Shown in pieces: positions 23,697-32,527 of a DNA stretch of 64,000 bases; the first letter of the stretch is position 1; each line of letters begins with the position of its first letter. The stretch is from a virus, in the IMG/VR virus record IMGVR_UViG_3300031754_000002, positions 41,859 to 105,858 of that record; one strand, written 5' to 3'. The notes under the pieces are model-generated. The model worked only from the letters and a program-made list of their open reading frames with translations, was not told the DNA's origin and did not search any database. The translations under genes were made by a program, and so were the position numbers.

Positions 23697-26440
23697 GGCG
23701 AGGATACGTCTTCACCATTATCCAGCATTTCCTGATAGATCGCGTTTAGGTCGTATACTTCCGGGCTACTCGGCCGATAGGCCGCTGCGCGCTCAAAGGC
23801 CATAACAGACGCGACGGCAAGGTCGATCCGGCGCGGACTGTATTTCGCATCCTTAGAAAGCTGCGAGCCGGCCGATGTAACCTTCAAGACCGCGTTCTCG
23901 ACATGCCTAGCTAGGTCAGGGTTAGCCGAGTGCGTCAGACCACCGTTCGTGATTGCCTCGCCGAATCGTGTGGTAGCAGGGATCATGCGCGCTGGCCGCT
24001 GGGGAAAGTCGAGGACCGGCAGACCCTCCTTCTCAAGGATTTCGAGGCTCCGCGCCCATCGGTAAGAATCCGCGACGATCTCACGCACCTGCCAGCGTTT
24101 ACATGCCTCCCTGATTTCGTCCTCTACATCCTCGATCGGCACCTGCCAATCCGGCGGACTCATCGGTGTAGGCTCCCATGATTTCACTACGTCGAGATGC
24201 GCGGTCTCACCGAGCGCGACAACTACTAGGGCGGTCGCATCAAAGTTAAACGACCCGTCGAAGCCGAGAACCACCTCCGCGTGATCCTCGATCAGCCGGT
24301 CACTCTCGGACGCTTTCCATCGTTCCGCAGATATCCACCGCTCTGCACCGGCGGCAACGACTTCGTTTAGATAGTAGCGACGAGATTCCCACTCAGGAGT
24401 CGTTGGATCGGCGATCTCGTCAAGCAGCCGCTCAACATCAAGCCACGTCGAATCGCCGCGCACAATCAGCAACGCCTCGCGGATCGCAGACCTGTCGGTG
24501 ATGTCCTTGACTGCCGTCGCCTCGCGGCTATCGTAGTAAATGTCCTTGAGTTTGCCGGTACGCCACGCCTCAAAGGTTTCCTCAGCCGCCGACCCCTCAC
24601 CGGGAAGGTGTGCGTTGGTAATTTCCATCGCCCGCGCTTCGCCATCACGCGCCTTCGCAAGGTTGCGTTTGATGACTTTCGACATCTCGATACCGTCATT
24701 GTTTGTCAGCCACAGATGCGAATTGTGGGTGACATGGCCGCCCTCGCCTACGAGAAACAGATGATCCGACGCGTCCACCGCTACACAGCGGACTGGTACG
24801 GATTCAACTGCTTCAATCGCGCTGACAGTCACCCAGTCAGGCCCTCGACGATGTTGGTTGACGCGAGCGACCTTCCGGGGAAGGCTAAACGGCACGAGCC
24901 CTCCGCGCGGAGTAAAGGAAACACGATGAGAGCCACCCGTACGGCTCCGCGAGTCGGGCGCAAAGCTATGGCTAGCCACCTGCCCGAGAGTGCGGAGCAG
25001 GTATAGCACATCGCTAGCCAACTGATTAGTGCCGACAAAGATGCAGCCGCCATCTTTCGTTACGCACCCATCACTGTCCATCAGTCCACGTAGAAGCTCG
25101 CTCCGCTGCTCGATCGAACCTTCGAAGTAGCAGGTTGGCACATGCTTGTCGTAGAAACACGGCAGCGCGCGGAGTGCTTCCCCGAACTCTGTTCCCTTAT
25201 GAAAACCCGCGCGTCCTGACAGTGCTATCCGACAGGCGCGCCGTCGTTGAGGCACGCTCCGCGCCGCGACATCACGAGCAGCAAGTTGGGCCACGATCTC
25301 AGGGGCGTCATCATCGCTCGCCGTGAGATACGGCTGCCCCCTGTTACCGTCGCCGAGCCACAGTCCTAGCGCATACGGATCAACGAGGAACGTGGAAGGC
25401 GGGCGGTCCCAAGCACTAGGAGCCGGGATACGAAACTTACGGCCGTCAGCGACCATCTCGGCTGCGGATCGGACCCGAGGCTTAGCGCCCGATCCCGCCA
25501 ACCTTGTCGCCCATAGATGACCGTCGCTGGCTACAACGCTCGTCCCATCCTCAAAGCAAACCCGGAAGCAGGCGCGATCATACTGGACCGGCGTTGCCTT
25601 CAAGACCACAGTCGCTCGACCATTCCTACCGAGCAACTGGTCGCCCGGCTGAACATCGCCCATCGTCGTCCAGCCGCCGGGAGTCGGTAGCGGTGTATCG
25701 AGTGCCAGCGCCTCATTGGCGATCACGAATGTGGCCCTGTTGCCCTCCAGGGCCGTCGGACTCGATGTTACAGCCTGTATCTGCCCGACGCCGCGAGCGT
25801 AAATCTTCTCCTTGCCGACATCGATCGAGAACTCTTTGATCGCGTCTTTGCTGAACATGCCCGGAAACAGCAGCATCGTGTTCCGAGTCTGCTCAAGCGT
25901 CACGGCCGCGACCTGAATCCACGGCGCAGGGTGCTGAATCGCAATCGGCGAACCGTCCGATGCCCATCCACCGAACCTGCAAGGTCCGCATAGCTCAACA
26001 GCAGCGAGGGAGGCGAGGAATGGATCCTTCCCCCATCCCTTCATCCGCCGGAGAACACCACGACGATGAATGAGACGGCCCCTAGCGTCGATCTCATACC
26101 AGCGCAGGACCACCCGCGCCTGTTCATCGGTGTAAGCCCACAGTTGGCCCGCATCGGGACCGTCCGGTTGCTGGAGATATTCAGCAGTCCATTGCAAGAC
26201 GGCCCAGCCGAGAGTGCGGTTATCGGCTGGTGTCTTGTCGGGTAGCGACTGGATCGCCACAAGGGAGTGTGCCGGATGCGCTCGCCGCCAGTTCGTGTCT
26301 CCACAGCGCTTGGGCTTGGCACAGTAGCGCGCCCGAGCGGGACGGCCCTCGATCGACTCATTACAATGCAAACAGCGACGATCAGGCAACCCTAGCGCCC
26401 TTCCCCGAGTTGCAGCCCCGATGCGCCGCCGCAAGCTCAT
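23687..26440 (-). CDS. Terminase large subunit with class 3 intein (917 aa)
   Basis: A Cys-containing N-terminal extension (CLHCNESIEG) leads into the TerL ATPase. Walker A is MKGWGKDPFLAS and Walker B is split as FVIANE/SHLW by the intein. The C-extein carries the nuclease half, including EVVLGFDGSFNFDATAL and EIVADSYRWA. ATG 26440 overlaps the HNH gene by 59 bases; a TTG at 26389 behind GGAAGGG is an alternative start. TerL packages DNA through the portal. The order TerS, HNH, TerL is typical of actinophages. Confidence 0.93.
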   Translation of the reverse strand: MSLRRRIGAATRGRALGLPDRRCLHCNESIEGRPARARYCAKPKRCGDTNWRRAHPAHSLVAIQSLPDKTPADNRTLGWAVLQWTAEYLQQPDGPDAGQLWAYTDEQARVVLRWYEIDARGRLIHRRGVLRRMKGWGKDPFLASLAAVELCGPCRFGGWASDGSPIAIQHPAPWIQVAAVTLEQTRNTMLLFPGMFSKDAIKEFSIDVGKEKIYARGVGQIQAVTSSPTALEGNRATFVIANEALALDTPLPTPGGWTTMGDVQPGDQLLGRNGRATVVLKATPVQYDRACFRVCFEDGTSVVASDGHLWATRLAGSGAKPRVRSAAEMVADGRKFRIPAPSAWDRPPSTFLVDPYALGLWLGDGNRGQPYLTASDDDAPEIVAQLAARDVAARSVPQRRRACRIALSGRAGFHKGTEFGEALRALPCFYDKHVPTCYFEGSIEQRSELLRGLMDSDGCVTKDGGCIFVGTNQLASDVLYLLRTLGQVASHSFAPDSRSRTGGSHRVSFTPRGGLVPFSLPRKVARVNQHRRGPDWVTVSAIEAVESVPVRCVAVDASDHLFLVGEGGHVTHNSHLWLTNNDGIEMSKVIKRNLAKARDGEARAMEITNAHLPGEGSAAEETFEAWRTGKLKDIYYDSREATAVKDITDRSAIREALLIVRGDSTWLDVERLLDEIADPTTPEWESRRYYLNEVVAAGAERWISAERWKASESDRLIEDHAEVVLGFDGSFNFDATALVVVALGETAHLDVVKSWEPTPMSPPDWQVPIEDVEDEIREACKRWQVREIVADSYRWARSLEILEKEGLPVLDFPQRPARMIPATTRFGEAITNGGLTHSANPDLARHVENAVLKVTSAGSQLSKDAKYSPRRIDLAVASVMAFERAAAYRPSSPEVYDLNAIYQEMLDNGEDVSSPYE
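24722..25711 (-). other. Class 3 intein in TerL (330 aa)
   Basis: The intein starts with Ala (ALALDTPLPTPGGWTTMGD) rather than Cys or Ser, and ends VTHN before Ser. The class 3 triplet is visible: Trp in SDGHLWATR, Cys in VPVRCVAVD and Thr in HVTHN. LAGLIDADG motifs (YALGLWLGDGN and LLRGLMDSDGCV) show an endonuclease domain. It interrupts the catalytic Walker B motif, a known hot spot. Confidence 0.88.
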
Positions 26441-26693
26441 TCTTGTTCGCTTCGCGCATCTGGTGCTGACCGAAGCGCGGGATTAGGTGATCTGCGGTAT
26501 CGGCACCCGGTAGACCGCAGATATGGCAGATCCCGTGGTCGCGTTCGATCACTTCACGGCTGATCCGGCCCCAGTTCGGCCCAAACCGCTGCTTAGTGGT
26601 CCCCCGCTGGTTCTGTGGGTCACACCGCGAGCAGTAAGACCCCGAGCGAATCGGACCGCCGCAACCCAAACAAGGCCGGCGCAGACGGCTCAC
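26382..26693 (-). CDS. HNH endonuclease beside terminase (103 aa)
   Basis: N-terminal zinc pairs (CLGCGGPIRSG, CSRCDPQN) precede the HNH core: REVIERDHGICHICGLPG, ADTADHLIPRF and AAAHRGCNSGKG. Small HNH proteins next to TerL are required for packaging in several HK97-type phages. The stop overlaps the alternative TerL start. Confidence 0.85.
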   Translation of the reverse strand: MSRLRRPCLGCGGPIRSGSYCSRCDPQNQRGTTKQRFGPNWGRISREVIERDHGICHICGLPGADTADHLIPRFGQHQMREANKNELAAAHRGCNSGKGARVA

Positions 26694-27115
26694 CGCTTAG
26701 CGGCCTTCCTGTACTTCGCCATTAGCGCAACCGCTGGCGGCTCCTCCGCTGCGTCGCTGTGCTCCAAGATCAACCGGGCACGCCGACGATCACCCTCCGT
26801 CGCCAGCAGACAGCTCATCATGTTCATAACGACCGCAATAGCGTTCGCGTTGAGCTTATCGCCATTCAACTGACGCGACAGCAACTCGCACGCCACGCCA
26901 GCCATCTCACGGTCCGAAGGCTCGTAGAACACCGCCTGGCCCGACATCATTAGCGAGTCATACAGCGCTTTCGCGCGCGGATGCCAGCTATCGTCGGCCG
27001 GTGGAGCTAGCTCCGCGTCGGGCGCACGAGGGATCTCAACCACCTGCGGAATCGACTCTTTGTTGCGTCTACGTCGTTCAGACGGCCGCTTGGGAATTGG
27101 TCCATCGCCCGGCAT
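26690..27115 (-). CDS. Terminase small subunit (141 aa)
   Basis: GGAGGT precedes ATG 27115. The basic start PIPKRPSERRRRNKE and the helical remainder (WHPRAKALYDSLMMSGQ, EMAGVACELLSRQL) match actinophage TerS proteins, which recognise the packaging site. It overlaps the HNH gene by four bases. Confidence 0.8.
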   Translation of the reverse strand: MPGDGPIPKRPSERRRRNKESIPQVVEIPRAPDAELAPPADDSWHPRAKALYDSLMMSGQAVFYEPSDREMAGVACELLSRQLNGDKLNANAIAVVMNMMSCLLATEGDRRRARLILEHSDAAEEPPAVALMAKYRKAAKR

Positions 27116-27325
27116 TTTACCTCCAAAGCCGGGACCCGTACCGACCCCCGCGCGACTGCGGGCGGGTCAGGTAGGACACGCCACACCTTTCCGACCCGGC
27201 GTGTGAGGAATAGGCAGAGGACCACGACTCCGACTCTCAGCCTCCAGCGCGGCCGGGATCGCATAGCTTCGCCGCTCAATCAGGACCGGACGGTCTGCTT
27301 CCATCGCTGCTGCTCCCTTCGCCTC
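27116..27325 (-). other. Spacer upstream of the terminase genes
   Basis: About 210 bases hold the TerS ribosome site and two modest inverted repeats, including ACACGCC/GGCGTGT. A frame crossing it at 27007-27279 overlaps TerS and is judged a shadow. A promoter or packaging-site element is possible but not shown. Confidence 0.3.
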
Positions 27326-27601
27326 TCAGGCTGCTGCTCGTTTCGCTGGCCGAACCTGCCACGGCTGAGCCATCCTAGAAGCACGTTTAGGCTCAGCGGA
27401 GTTCGGACCACAACCACAGACGCAGCCGTTCTGATACCCGTGACAGACGATCGCTCGGCGTAGTTCGCCGTCGATAGCCACTAGGCGAGCAGGCTGGAAA
27501 CCTGCATGCGCTAGGCCGCGAGCGATCAACGCCTCATCCGCGGGTCCGTGGGGTTGGCCTTCGCTACATCGCTTGCATGAGCAGCCGAGACTCGGTGACA
27601 T
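27326..27601 (-). CDS. Cys-rich phage protein (91 aa)
   Basis: A strong TAGGAGG site precedes ATG 27601. Two Cys clusters (CSCKRCSEG and CVCGCG) suggest zinc binding. The C-terminus is basic. Family unknown. Confidence 0.6.
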   Translation of the reverse strand: MSPSLGCSCKRCSEGQPHGPADEALIARGLAHAGFQPARLVAIDGELRRAIVCHGYQNGCVCGCGPNSAEPKRASRMAQPWQVRPAKRAAA

Positions 27602-27656
27602 TGGCCTCCTACCATAGGAGCAGTAGATTGACGACCGCGAGCGAGTAGCAGGCTAG

Positions 27657-27740
27657 CTATTCCTTGCCGCGACGGGGCCCGTCAAGGATGGCTATACCGA
27701 GCAAAGCAACCGTGAGGCAGCCGAGAAACGCGTACTTCAA
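27657..27740 (-). CDS. Possible single-pass membrane micropeptide (27 aa)
   Basis: A TTG start overlaps the stop of the upstream gene (TTGA). The peptide MKYAFLGCLTVALLGIAIL plus a short basic tail is a clean membrane anchor with one Cys. Too short for family assignment. Confidence 0.4.
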   Translation of the reverse strand: MKYAFLGCLTVALLGIAILDGPRRGKE

Positions 27741-27976
27741 CGGCTCTTTGCGTCGCCCAAGACGCGGGCAGCCTCATTGACCGGCTTGAATGCCCCCAAA
27801 CCCGTCGAGAACACGTCCTCGCCCACGATCCACAATGGCCCGTCGTTGACCGGATACTCGATTGCGGCCTGCCTGAGCAGCTTCTCGTCTTCGAGCATCG
27901 CCGTCAATTCCTCGACCTTGCCGTGAAGCTGCTGTGCTCGTTTAGCCCACACTGCGGCTATAGCTATTGCGCTCAT
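27737..27976 (-). CDS. Phage hypothetical protein with N-terminal helix (79 aa)
   Basis: A short hydrophobic start (MSAIAIAAVWAKRA) runs into a heptad-like helix (LHGKVEELTAMLEDEKLL) and a small C-terminal domain. Possibly membrane-associated. Confidence 0.5.
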   Translation of the reverse strand: MSAIAIAAVWAKRAQQLHGKVEELTAMLEDEKLLRQAAIEYPVNDGPLWIVGEDVFSTGLGAFKPVNEAARVLGDAKSR

Positions 27977-28188
27977 CGCCGCTCCAGCAAGTCCAGAATC
28001 CAGTCCACATCCTCAGACGCAAAGCCGCACAACCGGCGTACATCGCTCCTTGAGAGCTTGCCTTCGTTGAGGGCAGCGAGAACGCGATCCTGCCGAGAAA
28101 CGAAGGTCGCTAGCATCTCCTGGGCCTCGTCTTCGACCTCGCGCCCGTATTCGGGGTCGGTCGGGCGCCGTTTCTGAACCGGCATCAT
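27973..28188 (-). CDS. Phage hypothetical protein, helical (71 aa)
   Basis: A charged all-helical protein (EVEDEAQEMLATFVSRQ) with a C-terminal HTH-like stretch (LSRSDVRRLCGFASEDVDW). It overlaps genes on both sides by four bases. Confidence 0.55.
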   Translation of the reverse strand: MMPVQKRRPTDPEYGREVEDEAQEMLATFVSRQDRVLAALNEGKLSRSDVRRLCGFASEDVDWILDLLERR

Positions 28189-28703
28189 AGCAAAGCCTCT
28201 CGGACAGATCGCCGGCGATACTGATTGCCGTCACCGCCACCCGCGAATCGGGAGTTGAAGCCAGCCGCCTCAATCCCCGCGTTCCAGGTGCCAAACTCCG
28301 CCACGACAGTGGTCGCGTAGGGCCATCGGTCATCGTTTTCCCAGCGGATAGCCCGCTCATCGTCATTGTTTGCCCGAGCGCGCGCTGGAGCCCAATCGGG
28401 GAAGGCTGGCGGCTCATCATGAAGCGCAGCCCATCGACGAATCGCATCAACCAGTGCTTCGCGAGTCCATACCTTGCGTTCCGCGCCATTGTGTCTCGCT
28501 GAACAAACCACGCAGCGAATCGGCGCGTTTGGACCACGGCCATCGGAGCCATTCAGCGAAGCGCCACAGTCAACGCAAGGGATCGAATAGAGAGTCCGCT
28601 TCCGACAGCGGTCTGAGCACCACTTCGGAGCCCTGCCACGCCTTTGTACTCGCTCGAAAGACGCGCCGCAGCCAGCGCAACGAAACAAACGCACGCCAGT
28701 CAT
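28185..28703 (-). CDS. Zinc-finger/HTH DNA-binding protein (172 aa)
   Basis: Two zinc knuckles (CAGCGASFER with CSDRCRKR, and CVDCGASLNG with CVVCSARH) are followed by a helical DNA-binding segment WTREALVDAIRRWA and a terminal FGTWNAGIEAAGF repeat. This layout is common in phage DNA-binding or homing-associated proteins. Confidence 0.6.
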   Translation of the reverse strand: MTGVRLFRCAGCGASFERVQRRGRAPKWCSDRCRKRTLYSIPCVDCGASLNGSDGRGPNAPIRCVVCSARHNGAERKVWTREALVDAIRRWAALHDEPPAFPDWAPARARANNDDERAIRWENDDRWPYATTVVAEFGTWNAGIEAAGFNSRFAGGGDGNQYRRRSVREALL

Positions 28704-29365
28704 CGCCCGCGCACCCCATAGGTGTTTCGGCCGAGAAGACGCCTAACAACACCCTGGCTCAAGCCCGTCGAGAAGCAGATTTGGCGCTCAGTCAAGTGTT
28801 TCCCGGCCAACTCCGAGACCCGTGCTCGCTGCTCGTCAGTGCCCTCGTCGTCCGATCCGTTTACACGCTCCTTGGCAGCAGCAACGATCGCGTTCGTCTC
28901 GACTTTCCGGCAGAACCGCGGTGTTGTCCGGAGCGCCTTAGCGACCTCATCAACCGTCCAGCCCTTCTTCAACTCGGCTACAACGCGTTTTTCAAGCTGC
29001 TCGGCGGTCTCTTCGGTGATCTCGACCATCGGGCGCTTGCGCCAATGTTCTAGATCCGCCTCAGCCGCGTCCTTCACGGCCTTCCTGCCACCGAGCCCCA
29101 CTTTGCGGTTCCCCCGAGCACACAAAACACACGACTCAGGCTCCCGTGGGATATGGAACGTGTGATTCCATCGTTCCTGCCAAAACTCGTGGGGAAGCTG
29201 CTCTGAAGCACCATCCAGGCGCACTCCTGGGGGCATCTTCGAGTCTGGTGGAGCAGCACCGCCGGACGAGTTGAACTGCGATGTGGTGCCCCACGGCAGG
29301 AGATACTTCATCTCGAAGAGGATGCGCTGCATCTCGCTCGCTAGCTTCTCGGGATCGTCGGTCAT
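28700..29365 (-). CDS. Phage HTH-containing protein (221 aa)
   Basis: The middle region carries CVLCARGNRK and a run of basic residues. Two HTH-like repeats follow: GWTVDEVAKALRTTPRFCRK and LTERQICFSTGLSQGVVRRL. A DNA-binding regulator is likely; the exact family is unknown. Confidence 0.6.
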   Translation of the reverse strand: MTDDPEKLASEMQRILFEMKYLLPWGTTSQFNSSGGAAPPDSKMPPGVRLDGASEQLPHEFWQERWNHTFHIPREPESCVLCARGNRKVGLGGRKAVKDAAEADLEHWRKRPMVEITEETAEQLEKRVVAELKKGWTVDEVAKALRTTPRFCRKVETNAIVAAAKERVNGSDDEGTDEQRARVSELAGKHLTERQICFSTGLSQGVVRRLLGRNTYGVRGR

Positions 29366-29672
29366 GCCCTCGGCTCACAGACATAGACCTTGACCGCGGC
29401 GGGATGCTCGCGCTCGCAGAACTTCCAGGCGGGGTCATCCTCATCGGCTTCCCAATCAGCGGGCGGCCGCTTTGGTGGCTCAAATTCATCTAGCTTTGCT
29501 TTAGGATGCGCCTCGATCTGCTCACCGGTCCACGCATCTGCCCCCCAGTCTTCCCATTGCTCCTGCCGACGTACTTGCAGTCGCAGGTGGTAGACCAGTC
29601 GAACACCGAGTAGGAGCAGAGTTTGATGCCGATCCGCTGGACCGCCTGCATCATCTGTTCGCGCTCGCTCAT
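29362..29672 (-). pseudogene. Frameshifted phage protein with TCDCKY motif
   Basis: The N-terminal frame (MSEREQMMQAVQRIGIK, SVFDWSTTCDCKYVG) breaks near 29570, and the C-terminal frame (EQWEDWGADAWTGEQ, DWEADEDDPAWKF) continues one base out of phase to 29362. Together they form a plausible 100-residue protein of a type common in actinophages. Confidence 0.5.
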
Positions 29673-29784
29673 GCGGTTGCCTGCGTAGGTTCAACGCCAA
29701 TCCGTATACGCTCCGCGCGCAAAGAGCCGTAGTGCTTGGACGCGCACTCAAAGCAGCGATCTGCATGGCGAAGCCGGTCATCAT
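29669..29784 (-). CDS. Short Cys protein with CFECASKHYG motif, start unclear
   Basis: The frame ends RCFECASKHYGSLRAERI, which matches CLECAAKHYGPLRAERL in the gene at 59758, so it is coding. No good start codon is visible in frame; an indel or a non-standard start is likely. Confidence 0.35.
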
Positions 29785-30095
29785 GCCCGCAACCTCCGCT
29801 GCTCGCAATGCTCAGCCGCTTCCTCCGATGTCTCCTCATGCTCAAAGGATACATCCGGCCTGCCATCGCCGTCAATCGTGATCTCCACACGGTAGTTCCC
29901 AACACGCATCCACCAGTGCCGCTCGCTCATCTGCTCGATATGCAGCCAGTGATCGACTACAAGCTCATCGAACTCAACCGGCGCAACATACTGCTCTGAC
30001 GATATGGCGATAGGGTGCGGCACATCCTGCCGGTGTGCGAGGAACCGCCACTGGTAGCCGGGCTTGAACCGTCCTTTGCGCCAACGCGCACTCAT
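29781..30095 (-). CDS. Phage hypothetical protein (104 aa)
   Basis: Start ATG 30095 overlaps the preceding stop. A basic N-terminus (MSARWRKGRFKPGYQW) leads to a beta-rich centre (WWMRVGNYRVEITIDGDG) and an acidic helix. No family. Confidence 0.55.
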   Translation of the reverse strand: MSARWRKGRFKPGYQWRFLAHRQDVPHPIAISSEQYVAPVEFDELVVDHWLHIEQMSERHWWMRVGNYRVEITIDGDGRPDVSFEHEETSEEAAEHCEQRRLRA

Positions 30096-30283
30096 CGGAC
30101 GAGCCCGCGACCATAACATGCCTTGCACGTTTCAGTGCCGCCAGACGAGCTAAAGACTTTAACCTGCGTGCTGAGATAGAAGCCCTGCATAACAAGCCCA
30201 CGGCCGACACAGACGGGACAGGTCTGGAGTACGCCGTGGATCAACTCGACTTCGGGCTTGCCGCTTTCCTCCTTGAAGCTCAT
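30092..30283 (-). CDS. DnaJ-type zinc knuckle miniprotein (63 aa)
   Basis: Two CxxCxGxG knuckles (CPVCVGRG and CKACYGRG) are spaced by a short strand-rich segment, as in the DnaJ central domain, but no J domain is present. Probably a free-standing zinc protein. Confidence 0.6.
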   Translation of the reverse strand: MSFKEESGKPEVELIHGVLQTCPVCVGRGLVMQGFYLSTQVKVFSSSGGTETCKACYGRGLVR

Positions 30284-30570
30284 GCTGCAAACCTATCCAG
30301 TTCGGCGTTCAAGTCCTCGCAGATAACCCCTGCAACCAAGCCCAGCGATGACGCATGTTCGACAAGCTGCCGTGCGATATCAACGAAGGCCCATTTGTCC
30401 CCTCGCCAAGCGACCACACGCCCATACTCATAGCCTATCGGCTGGTCGGGTTCTCTAAACTCCTCCAGTATGTCGGCTCGCTTCTCGTAGAACTCCAGAC
30501 GGTCGCAGGTGATCTTACCGTCCTTGCGGGCTTTGGCGAGTGCGATACGGAGATCCACAGCTCGACTCAC
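30280..30570 (-). CDS. Phage hypothetical protein (96 aa)
   Basis: A helical N-terminus (RIALAKARKDGKITCDRLEF) and a WRGDKWAFVDIARQLVEH segment are visible. No motif recognised. Confidence 0.5.
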   Translation of the reverse strand: MSRAVDLRIALAKARKDGKITCDRLEFYEKRADILEEFREPDQPIGYEYGRVVAWRGDKWAFVDIARQLVEHASSLGLVAGVICEDLNAELDRFAA

Positions 30571-30836
30571 GGGCCGACCAGCCGCGCAATCCAGTACGAC
30601 TCGATGGTATGCGCCTTCGTCGGGTTGCCGTCAAGTGCTGCTTGTGAGGCTTCGTCCTGCCAGTCCTCGATCAAGCGCACATGATCTTCGAGCGCCATCG
30701 CCATATGCGCTGGGGGTTCGACCGTAAGATCGGGACGTAGACGGCTTGCCGCGCCACGTGTCCGGTGCAGCAGATGCCAGCTAGCGGTCGGCACGCGGCC
30801 GCTCCACGGGAGAGTTAGCGCCTGCTGCTTGCTCAA
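30567..30836 (-). CDS. Phage hypothetical protein (89 aa)
   Basis: The C-terminal half is acidic and helical (LEDHVRLIEDWQDEASQ). The N-terminus carries a basic patch. No family recognised. Confidence 0.5.
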   Translation of the reverse strand: MSKQQALTLPWSGRVPTASWHLLHRTRGAASRLRPDLTVEPPAHMAMALEDHVRLIEDWQDEASQAALDGNPTKAHTIESYWIARLVGP

Positions 30837-31108
30837 GCCTCCGCCCCCACCGCGCGAGTGACCTCAGCCTCAGCCTGCACACCCTCGCCTACATGCTCCC
30901 CGTCACACAACACCCTGAGTGTGGCTGACTGGCCTCCATCCGCATGCACCGTGATACCGGGCCAAAGCGTCTCGCCCTCATCGAAGCCCAAGCGTTGCAT
31001 GTCGAAGTGCGATAGGCCAATGCCGTACGCTTTGTGGGTCGGGTTCAGTTCGTCATGGCGGTAGACGGCCTCACGAAAGCGTCGCAGGTTCTTTCCGATG
31101 GCACTCAT
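30833..31108 (-). CDS. Phage hypothetical protein (91 aa)
   Basis: The start MSAIGKNLRRFREAVYRHDE is basic and the C-terminus beta-rich (ITVHADGGQSATLRVLCDG). No family. Confidence 0.5.
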   Translation of the reverse strand: MSAIGKNLRRFREAVYRHDELNPTHKAYGIGLSHFDMQRLGFDEGETLWPGITVHADGGQSATLRVLCDGEHVGEGVQAEAEVTRAVGAEA

Positions 31109-31119
31109 TAGAACACCGT

Positions 31120-31272
31120 CTAATCACGGCAGCGATGGGCAGAGTCAGGACAGTTGCCGAGCGGGTCCGAGCCTTTATCGCATATGCCGTCGCCGCCGCA
31201 GTGCGTGCAGTCGCGCTCGGGGTCCCATTCCTCCTCGTGCTCGGCAAAGTCCCCGAAGACAGCGTTGCTCAC
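31120..31272 (-). CDS. Cys-rich microprotein (50 aa)
   Basis: A GTG start overlaps the upstream stop by four bases. The sequence EHEEEWDPERDCTHCGGDG with further Cys and His residues is a plausible single zinc site. Confidence 0.5.
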   Translation of the reverse strand: MSNAVFGDFAEHEEEWDPERDCTHCGGDGICDKGSDPLGNCPDSAHRCRD

Positions 31273-31511
31273 TTCGCCGCCGCCTTTTCAAGGCGCTTAC
31301 GCCGCTTACGCAACGCCAACAACGTACGTTCAATCTGCCGATGCTTCGGTGAGTGCGCGTCCACTTCGCCCAGCATATCTTCCGCTCGCGTCTCCTGTGA
31401 ACGCAAACGCTCAACCTCGCGGTTGCCCGAGCGGCGTTTCGCTGAGGCTACAACATCGCCCTTGCGACGACCTGCTGTGCCGGCAATTGGTTTGGGCGTC
31501 CAGCCAGTCAC
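31269..31511 (-). CDS. Basic coiled-coil protein (80 aa)
   Basis: A GTG start overlaps the upstream gene. Nearly the whole protein is charged helix (NREVERLRSQETRAEDML, LLALRKRRKRLEKAAAK). May bind nucleic acid. Confidence 0.5.
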   Translation of the reverse strand: MTGWTPKPIAGTAGRRKGDVVASAKRRSGNREVERLRSQETRAEDMLGEVDAHSPKHRQIERTLLALRKRRKRLEKAAAK

Positions 31512-31672
31512 GACGGCCTGTCTCCACGGGACTCTTCAAGCAGATAGTCGTGGACTTCCACCTGCCAATCCGGCGGTGCACCCGGCAGATTGCGCATCTT
31601 CTGCTCTTGATCCGGCTGACGAGCCAACGTAACGCCGGCCACCGCCGTCTTTGGTTCATCTCGGATGATCAC
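31508..31672 (-). CDS. Phage microprotein (54 aa)
   Basis: A GTG start overlaps the preceding stop and the stop overlaps the next GTG, a tight chain that supports coding. The sequence includes PGAPPDWQVEVHDYLLEES. Two alternative frames here lack any coupling. Confidence 0.45.
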   Translation of the reverse strand: MIIRDEPKTAVAGVTLARQPDQEQKMRNLPGAPPDWQVEVHDYLLEESRGDRPS

Positions 31673-32061
31673 GCCATCGCCTCAGCCAACTCGACATACT
31701 CCTCAACGGACCGTGCCAACTCCACCAACGGAGCTATCCTCGCCTGCCTACGATCCTCCAACCGATCCATGATGTTGACCTGGTCCTTCCCCAACCGACA
31801 CAAACGCGACAAGCGTTCTGCTGGATTCATCTGCGGGATAGGACACGACAAGCAATCCTGACCCCCATCCTTCAACTCGCACACAAGGCCGCGGTCGAAC
31901 AGTTGACTCTCGACCCTCAAAGTCGCTTTCAACGCGGCTTCCAGCTCATGCTCATCGCCCGTCAAGTCAATCACCAAGCCAGAACTATAGACCACCGTGT
32001 CGAACGGGTCGTCTTGTGCATCCATGAAGTCCTGAAGATGCCACACGGCGCGGACGGTCAT
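31669..32061 (-). CDS. Phage protein with CLSCP motif (130 aa)
   Basis: ATG 32061 gives a compact protein with CELKDGGQDCLSCPIPQM and a following helix PAERLSRLCRLGKDQV, a pattern seen in actinophage early proteins. Possible metal site; function unknown. Confidence 0.55.
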   Translation of the reverse strand: MTVRAVWHLQDFMDAQDDPFDTVVYSSGLVIDLTGDEHELEAALKATLRVESQLFDRGLVCELKDGGQDCLSCPIPQMNPAERLSRLCRLGKDQVNIMDRLEDRRQARIAPLVELARSVEEYVELAEAMA

Positions 32062-32527
32062 TGCGCCCCCGTTTGTATCGCGTCGGGAGAAGTGGCGAGC
32101 GCAACACGGGCGAGCTTCCATGCCTCCGTTTTCAAGCGTGCCAGCGTCTCGGGTGGCGGCCCAAGATGTGGTGCGACACGCCCGTCGCTCATCTCGTCCT
32201 TTAGCTTCTTAGCGTGCACCAACGCTTCCAGTGCGTCACGTAGAACCTGCTCGCGCTGATGGCGATGCGTGATCTCCTCCTGATACATGCGTCTTTCGCG
32301 GTCCGACTGCTCGCGCAGTCGCTCGACTTCCCCATCGCTTGGCGTGTCGGGACGGTAGAACACGCGGGCCGCAAACCAGCCGTCAAAATAGTCTGGGCGA
32401 GCGCCAGAGTGATTCTCGGGCAGCTCATCGAGTCCTCGCTGCATCGCCTCTCGCTCCTCTTCGCTCCAGCATCTTCCAGCAACGCTCGCAACAACCACCG
32501 CGTCGCCTTCTCCGGTAGATCGGTCAC
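32058..32527 (-). pseudogene. Frameshifted phage protein
   Basis: The GTG at 32527 overlaps the upstream stop and begins MTDLPEKATRWLLRALLEDA. Near 32470 the frame must shift by one base to continue as WSEEEREAMQRGLDEL, then a coiled coil to 32058. The joined product is a helical protein of about 155 residues. Confidence 0.5.

Noticed and set aside
27007-27279. 90-residue minus ORF over the TerS start
   Set aside because: Overlaps TerS in another frame and has no ribosome site.
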